64,000 nucleotides of DNA from Halorubrum yunnanense (GTDB lineage: Archaea > Halobacteriota > Halobacteria > Halobacteriales > Haloferacaceae): contig NZ_JAODIX010000019.1 of the NCBI RefSeq assembly GCF_026586675.1, positions 52,439 to 116,438 on the forward strand. Reading direction: 5' to 3'. Positions within the stretch are counted from its first letter, which is position 1. Each line of letters begins with the position of its first letter. The notes beneath the pieces were generated by a model. That model saw only the letters and a list, made by a program, of their open reading frames with translations, made no database searches and had not been told where the DNA came from. Shown piece after piece: positions 58,455 through 64,000 of this stretch. The position numbers were made by a program, and so were the translations under genes.

Positions 58455-58560
58455 GACCGGCCACTCTGCGGTGACCGTCTCTGAAGCCCCGTCCGATCAG
58501 TTATAAATAATTGGCCGCAGATCGACGGAGAACGTCTCCGAAGCCCCGGCCGTCCGCACC
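58455..58560 (-). repeat. Dispersed repeat, partial copy D
   Basis: On the minus strand GGGGCTTCGGAGACGTTCTC then GATCTGCGGCCAATTATTTATAAC and GGGGCTTCAGAGACGGTCACCGC, which match the end block of copies A and B (GGGGCTTTGGAGGTGTTCACC, GATC..., TTTATAAGCGA, CTTCGGCGG..CTCACCGC) in order and spacing. The larger core is absent. Confidence 0.55.
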
Positions 58561-58627
58561 GCACAGCACCGCATCCGACCCCGCTCGCGACGGCTCGCGC
58601 CATCGCCGCCGCTACGCGACTGATAAA

Positions 58628-58637
58628 TGAAAAAACT
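58628..58637 (-). terminator. Poly-T terminator of the rps15-rps3ae operon
   Basis: A run of six T on the minus strand (plus-strand A at 58630-58635), about 25 bases past the rps3ae stop codon, the usual place for an archaeal oligo-T terminator. Confidence 0.5.
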
Positions 58638-58658
58638 GCGGGTGCGATCGGCGAGGCG

Positions 58659-59303
58659 TTACTCGTCGCCGACGGCCACTTCGTCGCCGTCGACCTCGAC
58701 GGATGCTTCCTCCTCGGCGGCGACCTCTCGCGGGCGCGCTTCGAGGGTCAGTTTCTGGACCTCGACGCGGCGCAGCGGGTAGATCAGCTTCGCCTCGCCG
58801 TAGACGGCCGAGGAGAGGTTCCCCTCGACGATGGCGTCGACGAACGCCTCGAAGGTGCGCTCCTCGGCGGCGGCGTGGACCTTGTCGATCATGACGCGGC
58901 GGATCGCCTTCTCCTGGGAGCGGTCGGCCTTCTTCGTCGTCAGCGCGACGGGCTGGACGCGGATCCGGTAGTCGTCCGTCGTCAGCACCGTGATCGACGC
59001 CTCGACCTTCGAGGCGCCGCGGCGGACGAGCGAGCGCAGGTAGTCCCGCGTGAGCTCGTACTTGATGAACTCTGTGTACGCCGTGTCGCTGCCGACGTCG
59101 GTGATCTTGAACGTCAGCTTCGTGTTGTTCGCGCCGGAGTCGCCGGTCAGCTCCCCCAGCGTCGTGGTGATCGTGCGGCCGACGACCTGGTCGGGCTCCT
59201 CGGCGAGCGTCTCGCCGAGCTCCTGTCGGTCGAACTGTTCGGGTGCCAGCACGGAGTACCAGCGCTTCTGTTCTCTGCTCTTGGATACGGATCGTTCGCT
59301 CAT
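58659..59303 (-). CDS. rps3ae: Small ribosomal subunit protein eS1 (S3Ae)
   Basis: 214 residues from ATG 59303. MSERSVSKSREQKRWYSVLA, FDRQELGETLAEEPDQVVGR, TFKITDVGSDTAYTEFIKYE and YIRSL-like YLRSLVRRGASKVEASITVL followed by TDDYRIRVQPVALTTKKADR are typical eS1/S3Ae. Acidic C-terminal tail. Its start overlaps the pcc1 stop (ATGA). The frame reads through upstream in the recJ-like gene, but that is a shadow. Confidence 0.95.
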   Translation of the reverse strand: MSERSVSKSREQKRWYSVLAPEQFDRQELGETLAEEPDQVVGRTITTTLGELTGDSGANNTKLTFKITDVGSDTAYTEFIKYELTRDYLRSLVRRGASKVEASITVLTTDDYRIRVQPVALTTKKADRSQEKAIRRVMIDKVHAAAEERTFEAFVDAIVEGNLSSAVYGEAKLIYPLRRVEVQKLTLEARPREVAAEEEASVEVDGDEVAVGDE

Positions 59304-59638
59304 GTGTTGGTGTTGGTGTCTGTGTCGCCGTCGGTGTCGGAGCGGCGCCCTCCGTCGCCGGCCGCGAGGTGCGTCCTCGCGCGCTCGACGAGTCGGTCCG
59401 CGACGCGCAGGTTCACGACGTGGTCGTCCGCGGTCGACCGGAGCCCGCCGGTCGTCGGTCGCTCGATCGCGCACTCGATCGCGTCGCCGTCGACGCGGGT
59501 GGCCATCGAGTCGGTCTCGTCCGGGGCGAGCGCGGCGGCGACGACGGCGGCGTCGGCGTGGGTCGTCCGGACGGTCGCCGCCCGGGTCGTCCCGCCGCCG
59601 GACGCGCCGGCGTCGGTCCGCGGTTCGTCCCCGCTCAT
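59300..59638 (-). CDS. pcc1: KEOPS complex subunit Pcc1
   Basis: 112 residues. TTRAATVRTTHADAAVVAAA, LAPDETDSMATRVDGDAIEC and the late DDHVVNLRVADRLVERARTH are typical of Pcc1, the small dimerisation subunit of KEOPS, which makes the universal t6A modification of ANN-decoding tRNAs with Kae1. Asp/Thr-rich tail after residue 95. Overlaps rps3ae at its end and the recJ-like gene at its start, so it is translationally linked to ribosomal proteins. Confidence 0.9.
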   Translation of the reverse strand: MSGDEPRTDAGASGGGTTRAATVRTTHADAAVVAAALAPDETDSMATRVDGDAIECAIERPTTGGLRSTADDHVVNLRVADRLVERARTHLAAGDGGRRSDTDGDTDTNTNT

Positions 59639-60906
59639 AGCGCCTCCCTGAGCGCGGCGAGCGCGCCCGTGACGTCGCCGTCGGTCTCGGCTTCACCGCC
59701 CTTCTCGCCCGCGCCGACCGCGAGCCCGCCGCGCTCGGCGGTCCCCCAGCCGTCGCCGTCGAACTCGGTCGCGACCGACCGGCAGGCGTCGCCGAGCCCG
59801 AGGGGCTCGGTGGCCGCGTCGTCCGCTGCGCGGCCACCGCCGACCGCCGCCGCGGCCAGCCGTCCGGCCGACTCGTCGACCGCGATCGCGACCGGCTCGG
59901 GCGACCGGAAGTCGCGGGCCAGCCGGGCGATGGTCGGGAGGACGGCGCCCGCGTCCGGCGCGGTGTCGCCGTCTTCGGGGCCGTCCCCCTCCCCTTCCGG
60001 GAGTTCGACGCGGACGACGACGCAGCCGTCGTACCGGCTGGTCGTCGCGGCGTCGAGCGCGCGGTGCGCCGCCAGCCCGTGGGACCGCCACGCGCCGAGC
60101 GCGGCGGTCCTGAGGTCGGCGCTCGGGTCGGTGTCGAGCGCGAGCGCGACCCCCGTGCCGGGGGCCTCGCGGGCGAGCGCGTCGAGGGCGTCGGCGTAGC
60201 CGCCGACCGTCTCGAAGGGGGTCGCGTCTCCGGTCGTCGCGTACGGGCGGAGCGCCCGCTCGACCGCCGAAGCGGCTCGCGCGCTCGCCTCGTCCGCGTC
60301 CGCGACGTCGACGGCGACCAGCGACGCGAGGCGTCGGTGGGCCTCGTCGCCGAGGTCGGCCGGGATCCCGAGTTCCGCGAGCGCGGCGCGCGCGGCCTCG
60401 GGGTCGCCGGAGTACGGCGTCCGGACGAGCGTCGAGGCCGCGAGCCCGTCCGCGAGGTCCGCGGTCGGGATCGCGACGCCGGGTCGCCGGCGGACGCGGT
60501 CCGAATCCTCGGCGGCGTCGAGGGCGTCGGCCGAGCCGTCAGTGCCGGGGACGGAGCCGGCCGCGACGACGCCCGCGAGGGCGACGACGGGGTCCGGCTC
60601 GACGCCGAGCGCGCGCGAGACCGCGAACGCGTCCGTGCTCGCCGGGCGTCCGGCACCGGAGATCGCGCGCGGGCCGCGAGCGGCGCCGACGGTCACCGAG
60701 ACGCCGTCGTCGGCGTCGTCGGGGACCGGATCGGCGGCGACTCGGACCTGGAACGGTGTGCCGACGGCTCGCAGCGCCCGGGCGAGCAGCCCCGCGGCTG
60801 CCAGCGCGTCGCCGTCGTCGGTCGCGACGAGCCGGGCGAACGGCGCGTCGGCGAGGACGTCGGCGAGGGCGTCGGGGGCGGGCGTGGCGGACGTCGCTTC
60901 GGTCAT
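59635..60906 (-). CDS. RecJ-like protein lacking the DHH motif
   Basis: 423 residues, located as the haloarchaeal recJ gene in the order rps15-recJ-pcc1-rps3ae. The N-terminal ADAPFARLVATDDGDALAAA and LLARALRAVGTPFQVRVAAD resemble the start of archaeal RecJ/GAN DHH proteins, and the C-terminal VVVRVELPEGEGDGPEDGDT and GGGRAADDAATEPLGLGDAC region replaces the DHHA1 part (GGxxxA/GGHxxA). The DHH triad (DxD...DHH) is missing, so nuclease activity is doubtful; a structural role, as for GINS-bound RecJ relatives, is possible. Ala/Asp-rich. Confidence 0.8.
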   Translation of the reverse strand: MTEATSATPAPDALADVLADAPFARLVATDDGDALAAAGLLARALRAVGTPFQVRVAADPVPDDADDGVSVTVGAARGPRAISGAGRPASTDAFAVSRALGVEPDPVVALAGVVAAGSVPGTDGSADALDAAEDSDRVRRRPGVAIPTADLADGLAASTLVRTPYSGDPEAARAALAELGIPADLGDEAHRRLASLVAVDVADADEASARAASAVERALRPYATTGDATPFETVGGYADALDALAREAPGTGVALALDTDPSADLRTAALGAWRSHGLAAHRALDAATTSRYDGCVVVRVELPEGEGDGPEDGDTAPDAGAVLPTIARLARDFRSPEPVAIAVDESAGRLAAAAVGGGRAADDAATEPLGLGDACRSVATEFDGDGWGTAERGGLAVGAGEKGGEAETDGDVTGALAALREAL

Positions 60907-60993
60907 GAGTTGAGTTCGGTCGTGGTGCGTTTCGCGCGTGGTCTGCGTGTCGCGTCGTGTTCGGTTACTCGTCGGTGCGTCTCGTCGGCGTCG

Positions 60994-61464
60994 CTACTCG
61001 TCGCCGACCAGTTCGGCGGCGCGCTCGTAGGTGTACGTGAACTCCTCGTCGATCTCGTCGCCGCGGTAGTAGTTCGCGAGACGGCGGATCTTCGACTCGG
61101 TGTTCTGGAGCGCGCGCTTGTTCTGGTGGTCCTGGTCGTTCTCCGCCATGTGCTCGCGGAGGCGAACGGCGCGTTCCATCAGCTTGCGGAGGTCCTCGGG
61201 GTACTCCGCGGCGGCGTCGTGCTCCTCGAGGATCTCGGTGAGCTTCTTGCCGGTCGCCAGCTTGACGTCGGGCACCGGAACGCCCTTGACGCCCTCGTCA
61301 CGGAGCTTGAGGCCGATGACGCTGGGGTCGTGGCCCTGCTCCGCCAGTTCGACGACGCGGGACTCGATGTCCTCGGCGTCGACGTCGCTCCACTCCGGGT
61401 TCTCGTCCGTCGCCGGCTTGTCCGAACCGGACGAACCGCGACGGCGCGTGTGCATTCGTGCCAT
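60994..61464 (-). CDS. rps15: Small ribosomal subunit protein uS15
   Basis: 156 residues from ATG 61464 (MARMHTRRRGSSGSDKP); the frame has an upstream in-frame start that would add nine residues. Archaeal-type uS15 with a long N-terminal extension (EWSDVDAEDIESRVVELAEQ; IGLKLRDEGVKGVPVPDVKL) and the S15 helical core (LRKLMERAVRLREHMAENDQ; ALQNTESKIRRLANYYRGDE). It is the first gene of the ribosomal/KEOPS operon, 87 bases ahead of the recJ-like gene. Confidence 0.95.
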   Translation of the reverse strand: MARMHTRRRGSSGSDKPATDENPEWSDVDAEDIESRVVELAEQGHDPSVIGLKLRDEGVKGVPVPDVKLATGKKLTEILEEHDAAAEYPEDLRKLMERAVRLREHMAENDQDHQNKRALQNTESKIRRLANYYRGDEIDEEFTYTYERAAELVGDE

Positions 61465-61678
61465 TGTCTGAAATTGGAACGGCACAACCACAACGTGACC
61501 GCGACTCCGCGCGGCGCGGCTGTCGGGCGCTCGCGTCGAGCGAGCGGATCCGAGACGAACGATCCGCGCGAGCGGATCGCCCCGAGCCGCGACGCCGGAG
61601 GCGTCGGTGCACTGCTACATTCCCAAGCCGCGGGCGAAAGAGGCCCCGGCGAGTCGGATCTGCAGCTGTGCTGTTCCC
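61465..61678 (-). other. Long structured 5' leader of rps15
   Basis: The best TATA-like box upstream of rps15 on the minus strand is CGCTTAAGAAC (61699-61710), which would leave a leader of ~213 bases. It contains clear hairpins: GACGCCGGAGGCGTC (61591-61605) and GATCCGCGCGAGCGGATC (61561-61578), with a further CGGATCC partner near 61545. S15 commonly autoregulates through its mRNA leader in bacteria; whether this leader does so is unknown. Confidence 0.4.
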
Positions 61679-61813
61679 GTTCGAGGAGTCGCCGTCGGGG
61701 TTCTTAAGCGTGTTCTTGTGACTCCCGCCGCCTCCGGGCCCAAATCGATCGACCGTCGGACTGGCGACGTCAAAAAGGAGGATTTAGGTGGACCGTCTCT
61801 CACCGACTGCGTA

Positions 61814-61817
61814 GGAG
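61814..61817 (+). promoter_or_regulatory. Shine-Dalgarno-like site of nhaC
   Basis: GGAG six bases before ATG 61824. A weak TATA-like GGATTTAGGT is ~38 bases upstream. This gene therefore may have a short leader with ribosome binding, unlike most neighbours. Confidence 0.4.
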
Positions 61818-61823
61818 AGACAT

Positions 61824-63443
61824 ATGACCGGCCCACCAGACGACGATTCGGCGGATCGGACCGACGGCCAACCACCTGACGATGTCTCGCCGGGAGACAA
61901 TTGCGGCTCGGCCGAGGACCCCGCGCTCGTCGCCGACGGCGGATTCGGCGACGAGCCGGTGTCGACCGACGAGCCGCGGATCACGTTCTACGGCGGGAAG
62001 TGGGCGAGCACGGTGCCGATCGTCTTCTTCATTCTCTGGGCCATCGTCCAGAGCGGCGTCTTGGGCATCGGCGACACGAACGGCCTCGTCATCGGCGCGC
62101 TCGTCGGGACCATCCTCGGGATGTTCTTCGTCCGCGGCGACTGGAAGACGTACGCCGACACCATCTTCGAGGGGATGACCCAGCGCGTCGCCGCGACCGC
62201 GATCGTGGCGTGGCTGTGGGCCGGCATGTTCGCCGAGACGCTGCAGGTCGGCGGCTTCGTTGAGGGGCTCATCTTCGCCGCCGACGCCCTGAACGTCGGC
62301 GCGGCGACGTTCCCGGCGGCCGCGTTCGTCCTCTGCGGCCTGCTCGCGACCGGGATCGGAACGGGATACGGCGCGACCGTCGCGTTCGTGACGCTCTTTT
62401 TCCCGGCGGGCGTCCTCATCGGCGCGAGCCCGGTGCTGCTGTTCGCGGCGATCCTGTCGGGCGCCGTCTTCGGCGACAACCTCGCGCCCGTGAGCGACAC
62501 GACGATCGTGAGCGCGGTGACGCAGGACGCCGACATCGGCGGCGTCGTCGCCTCGCGGTTCAAGTACGCGATCCTCGCCGCGGTGCCGGCCTTCGTCGCC
62601 TATCTGGTCATGGGATCGGTCCTCTCGGGCGCCAGCCTGGAGGGCGCGGTCGCCCTCCGCGAGTCGGCGACGGCGCTCGGGCTGGTCCACCTGGTCTCGA
62701 TGGGCGTCGTCATCGCGACGGCGGTCGCGGGTCGCCACATCGTTGAGGCGATCTCGTGGGGCCTCGTCGTCGCCATCGCGTTCAACCTCGCGTTCGGCCT
62801 CTCCTCGGTCGCCGACGTCCTTGTGTTCACGACCACCGAGGCCACCCCCGTCGCGGCGCTCCCGTTCGTGCGGATCGGGGAGACCGCGGGCGTGGGCGGG
62901 AGCCTCTACTCCGGCGCGATCGGCTTCTTCCCGCTCATCGTGTTGACCCTGCTGATCGTGGCCATGGCGCAGATCATGATCCGCGGCGGCGGGTTCGAGG
63001 CGATCCTGGAGTTCCTGCTCGACTCCGTCGCGACCACGGTCCGGCGCGCGGAGCTGACGATGGTCCTCGGCACGGCGACGATCAACGGGATGATCACGAT
63101 CAACACGGCCGCGGAGATCGCGATCGCGCCGTACGTCGCGCGGCTCGGCGAGAAGTTCAACATCAACGGCTACCGGCGCGCGAACATCCTCGACGCGAAC
63201 ACCTCGGCGCTCGGGTACATCTTCCCGTGGGCCGGCGGCGTGCTCGTCGGGTATCAGGTGATGGTCGGGCCGGGCGGGCTCGGCGAGCAGTACGGCTCCG
63301 AGATGGTCGTCAACCCGATCGAAGTCGTGCCGTACGTGTTCCACGGCTGGTTCCTCGTGATCGTCTTCCTGCTCGCGGCGGTCACCGGCTTCGGGCGGGA
63401 GTACGTCCCCGACCGGGCCTCCGAGGAGGTGTCGCGCGCATGA
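61824..63443 (+). CDS. NhaC-family Na+/H+ antiporter
   Basis: 539 residues, acidic ~50-residue N-terminus then about 11-12 transmembrane helices. Features: FYGGKWASTVPIVFFILWAI, ATGIGTGYGATVAFVTLFFP, SGAVFGDNLAPVSDTTIVSA (the conserved GDNLxPxSDTT motif of NhaC), TINGMITINTAAEIAIAPYV and HGWFLVIVFLLAAVTGFGRE. Exports sodium in exchange for protons, suited to a salt-in halophile. Stop overlaps the next gene (ATGA). Confidence 0.9.
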   Translation: MTGPPDDDSADRTDGQPPDDVSPGDNCGSAEDPALVADGGFGDEPVSTDEPRITFYGGKWASTVPIVFFILWAIVQSGVLGIGDTNGLVIGALVGTILGMFFVRGDWKTYADTIFEGMTQRVAATAIVAWLWAGMFAETLQVGGFVEGLIFAADALNVGAATFPAAAFVLCGLLATGIGTGYGATVAFVTLFFPAGVLIGASPVLLFAAILSGAVFGDNLAPVSDTTIVSAVTQDADIGGVVASRFKYAILAAVPAFVAYLVMGSVLSGASLEGAVALRESATALGLVHLVSMGVVIATAVAGRHIVEAISWGLVVAIAFNLAFGLSSVADVLVFTTTEATPVAALPFVRIGETAGVGGSLYSGAIGFFPLIVLTLLIVAMAQIMIRGGGFEAILEFLLDSVATTVRRAELTMVLGTATINGMITINTAAEIAIAPYVARLGEKFNINGYRRANILDANTSALGYIFPWAGGVLVGYQVMVGPGGLGEQYGSEMVVNPIEVVPYVFHGWFLVIVFLLAAVTGFGREYVPDRASEEVSRA

Positions 63444-63706
63444 GCCGCTTCGACAAGTTCCTCGCCGGCTGGTCGCTCCGGAGTTCGACCCCCGACTACG
63501 ACCCCGGCGACGTGATCGAGGTGATCGTCACCGGCGTCGACGGCGACGTGGCCGTCGCCCGGATCGGCGACTCGACGCTGCGGATCGATGGCGCGCCCGA
63601 CGACGCGGCGGACACCCGCGTCCGCGTCGCGGTCGAGACGTGGGACGGGACGGCCCACCGCGGTACCGGGACCTACCGGGAGACGGTGGGCGAGAGCGCG
63701 TTCTAG
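63440..63706 (+). CDS. Small TRAM/OB-like protein downstream of nhaC (DUF7513-like)
   Basis: 88 residues from ATG 63440, overlapping the nhaC stop. YDPGDVIEVIVTGVDGDVAV, ARIGDSTLRIDGAPDDAADT and RVRVAVETWDGTAHRGTGTY form a five-strand beta-barrel pattern like TRAM/OB nucleic-acid-binding domains. Linked from memory to DUF7513. Co-transcribed with the antiporter; a functional link is not obvious. Confidence 0.72.
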   Translation: MSRFDKFLAGWSLRSSTPDYDPGDVIEVIVTGVDGDVAVARIGDSTLRIDGAPDDAADTRVRVAVETWDGTAHRGTGTYRETVGESAF

Positions 63707-63719
63707 ACGGTCGGGGGAA

Positions 63720-63983
63720 CCGATCCGTTCGTTTGTAAACAGTTTCGCTCGGCCCGACAACGAACACCTCCAAAGCCCCAGCCGCTCGGCAGTACGTCGT
63801 TGCGTTCGCTGTGACCGAGAACACCTCCAAAGCCCCAGCCGCGAGGACTCGGTGCGCTCGCTGCGGTCCTCGTCACTCGTTTCACTCGTTCCTGCGGTCC
63901 TTGCGTCGCGCGCCTTCGTCCTCGCGGCTGCCCCTTTGAGTCCCACCCCGCACAGCACCGCAGCCTCACGCCTCCCCAGCCTC
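63720..63983 (-). repeat. Dispersed haloarchaeal repeat, copy C (window edge)
   Basis: Inverted relative to copies A and B. On the minus strand it reads GAGGCTGGGGAGGCGTGAGG, GACTCAAAGGGGCAGCCGCG, CGAGTGAAACGAGTGACGAG, GGCTGGGGCTTTGGAGGTGT, and after ~35 bases a second GGCTGGGGCTTTGGAGGTGT (a duplicated block absent from A and B), then a TGTTTACAAACG TATA-like motif. The copy is cut at the window end. Confidence 0.75.
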
Positions 63984-64000
63984 GGGGGGGGGGGGGGGGG
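63984..64000 (+). other. Terminal run of 17 G
   Basis: The window ends in an uninterrupted homopolymer of G straight after the start of repeat copy C. No comparable run occurs elsewhere. It looks like a poly-G sequencing artefact or the edge of a contig broken at a repeat, rather than biology. Confidence 0.6.

Larger units (their letters stand above)
58314..58658. other. Intergenic region with repeat fragment and terminator
   Basis: 345 bases between the rps3ae stop and the rpoL start, both on the minus strand. It contains a fragment of the dispersed repeat (58455-58560), a T6 terminator and the rpoL promoter. No gene was recognised. Confidence 0.5.

Noticed and set aside
58659..60656. 665-codon open frame extending rps3ae upstream
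   Set aside because: The segment before ATG 59303 is Arg/Ser/Pro-rich and overlaps pcc1 and the recJ-like gene in other frames.
61615..61875. Minus-strand open frame between rps15 and nhaC
   Set aside because: Arg/Pro/Ser-rich composition, overlaps the likely rps15 promoter and the nhaC start, and has no family resemblance.
1..64000. tRNA or rRNA genes
   Set aside because: Looked for TPsiC-loop-like GGTTCRANNC with acceptor pairing and for rRNA-like conserved stretches; hits were inside coding genes and lacked cloverleaf partners. A tRNA scan would settle this.

Overview
The window is a high-GC, acidic-proteome haloarchaeal chromosome segment, most like Halorubrum or a close relative. Supporting signs are the Asp/Glu-rich proteins, archaeal genes (NAD-type glycerol-1-phosphate dehydrogenase egsA, archaeal RPA, Rpo11/RpoL, S3Ae, archaeal S15, KEOPS Pcc1, aMBF1), a sensory rhodopsin I with its transducer, halocyanin, and TATA-like boxes about 25-31 bases ahead of many starts (leaderless transcription). 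No rRNA, tRNA or CRISPR array was seen. The right edge ends in a dispersed repeat followed by 17 G, which looks like a contig end.

Layout. 1-4.1 kb: 3' end of an NCS2 permease, then on the minus strand a coiled-coil protein, a riboflavin-pathway reductase (ArfC), a PUA-domain protein and an HD phosphohydrolase. 4.1-10.6 kb: a diaminopimelate/lysine block dapA-dapB-dapD-lysA-dapF-dapE with ATGA overlaps, meeting a NYN-domain gene tail to tail. 11.2-14.6 kb: an orphan lipoprotein substrate-binding protein whose two halves are in swapped order (an apparent natural circular permutant), a shortened acyl-CoA-synthetase-like gene, and a cupin gene whose 3' end is triplicated in tandem. 14.6-21.7 kb: dnaJ, dnaK, tpiA, a DICT sensor protein, aMBF1 and aroA. 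21.7-23.8 kb: a Get3-type ATPase between a dispersed repeat and a transposase-less IS200/IS605-like element carrying an omega-RNA-like 3' end. 23.8-32.2 kb: two membrane proteins, a DUF2103 protein, a DtxR regulator, a LysE transporter, egsA, a DUF420 protein, an M28 peptidase, an NAD-kinase-like protein lacking GGDG, and a small membrane protein.

32.4-37.4 kb holds a respiratory cluster: split cytochrome b (two genes), a membrane-anchored halocyanin and several small haloarchaea-specific membrane proteins, with no Rieske gene in the window. 37.5-45 kb: HAD hydrolase, MBL hydrolase with a radical SAM protein, DUF429, a 51-residue zinc-ribbon protein, Hsp20, an FAD oxidoreductase and a glutathionyl-hydroquinone-reductase-like GST. 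45-50 kb: another repeat copy, mutL, and htrI-sopI (phototaxis). 50.2-56.8 kb: thiolase plus OB-fold partner, a Bles03-like protein, and the single-stranded-DNA-binding operon rpa1-rpap1-rpe. 56.9-61.5 kb: GT4 glycosyltransferase, rpoL, and the translation/KEOPS operon rps15-recJ-like-pcc1-rps3ae. 61.8-63.7 kb: NhaC antiporter and a small beta-rich protein.

Most genes are housekeeping. The unusual items are the permuted binding protein, the transposase-less omega-RNA-like element, the dispersed repeat family (three large copies and one fragment), the tandem 37-bp duplication of the cupin 3' end, and two enzyme-family members lacking key motifs (NAD-kinase-like, RecJ-like). Assignments rest on reading motifs by eye. 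Domain-family numbers quoted from memory are marked as such.
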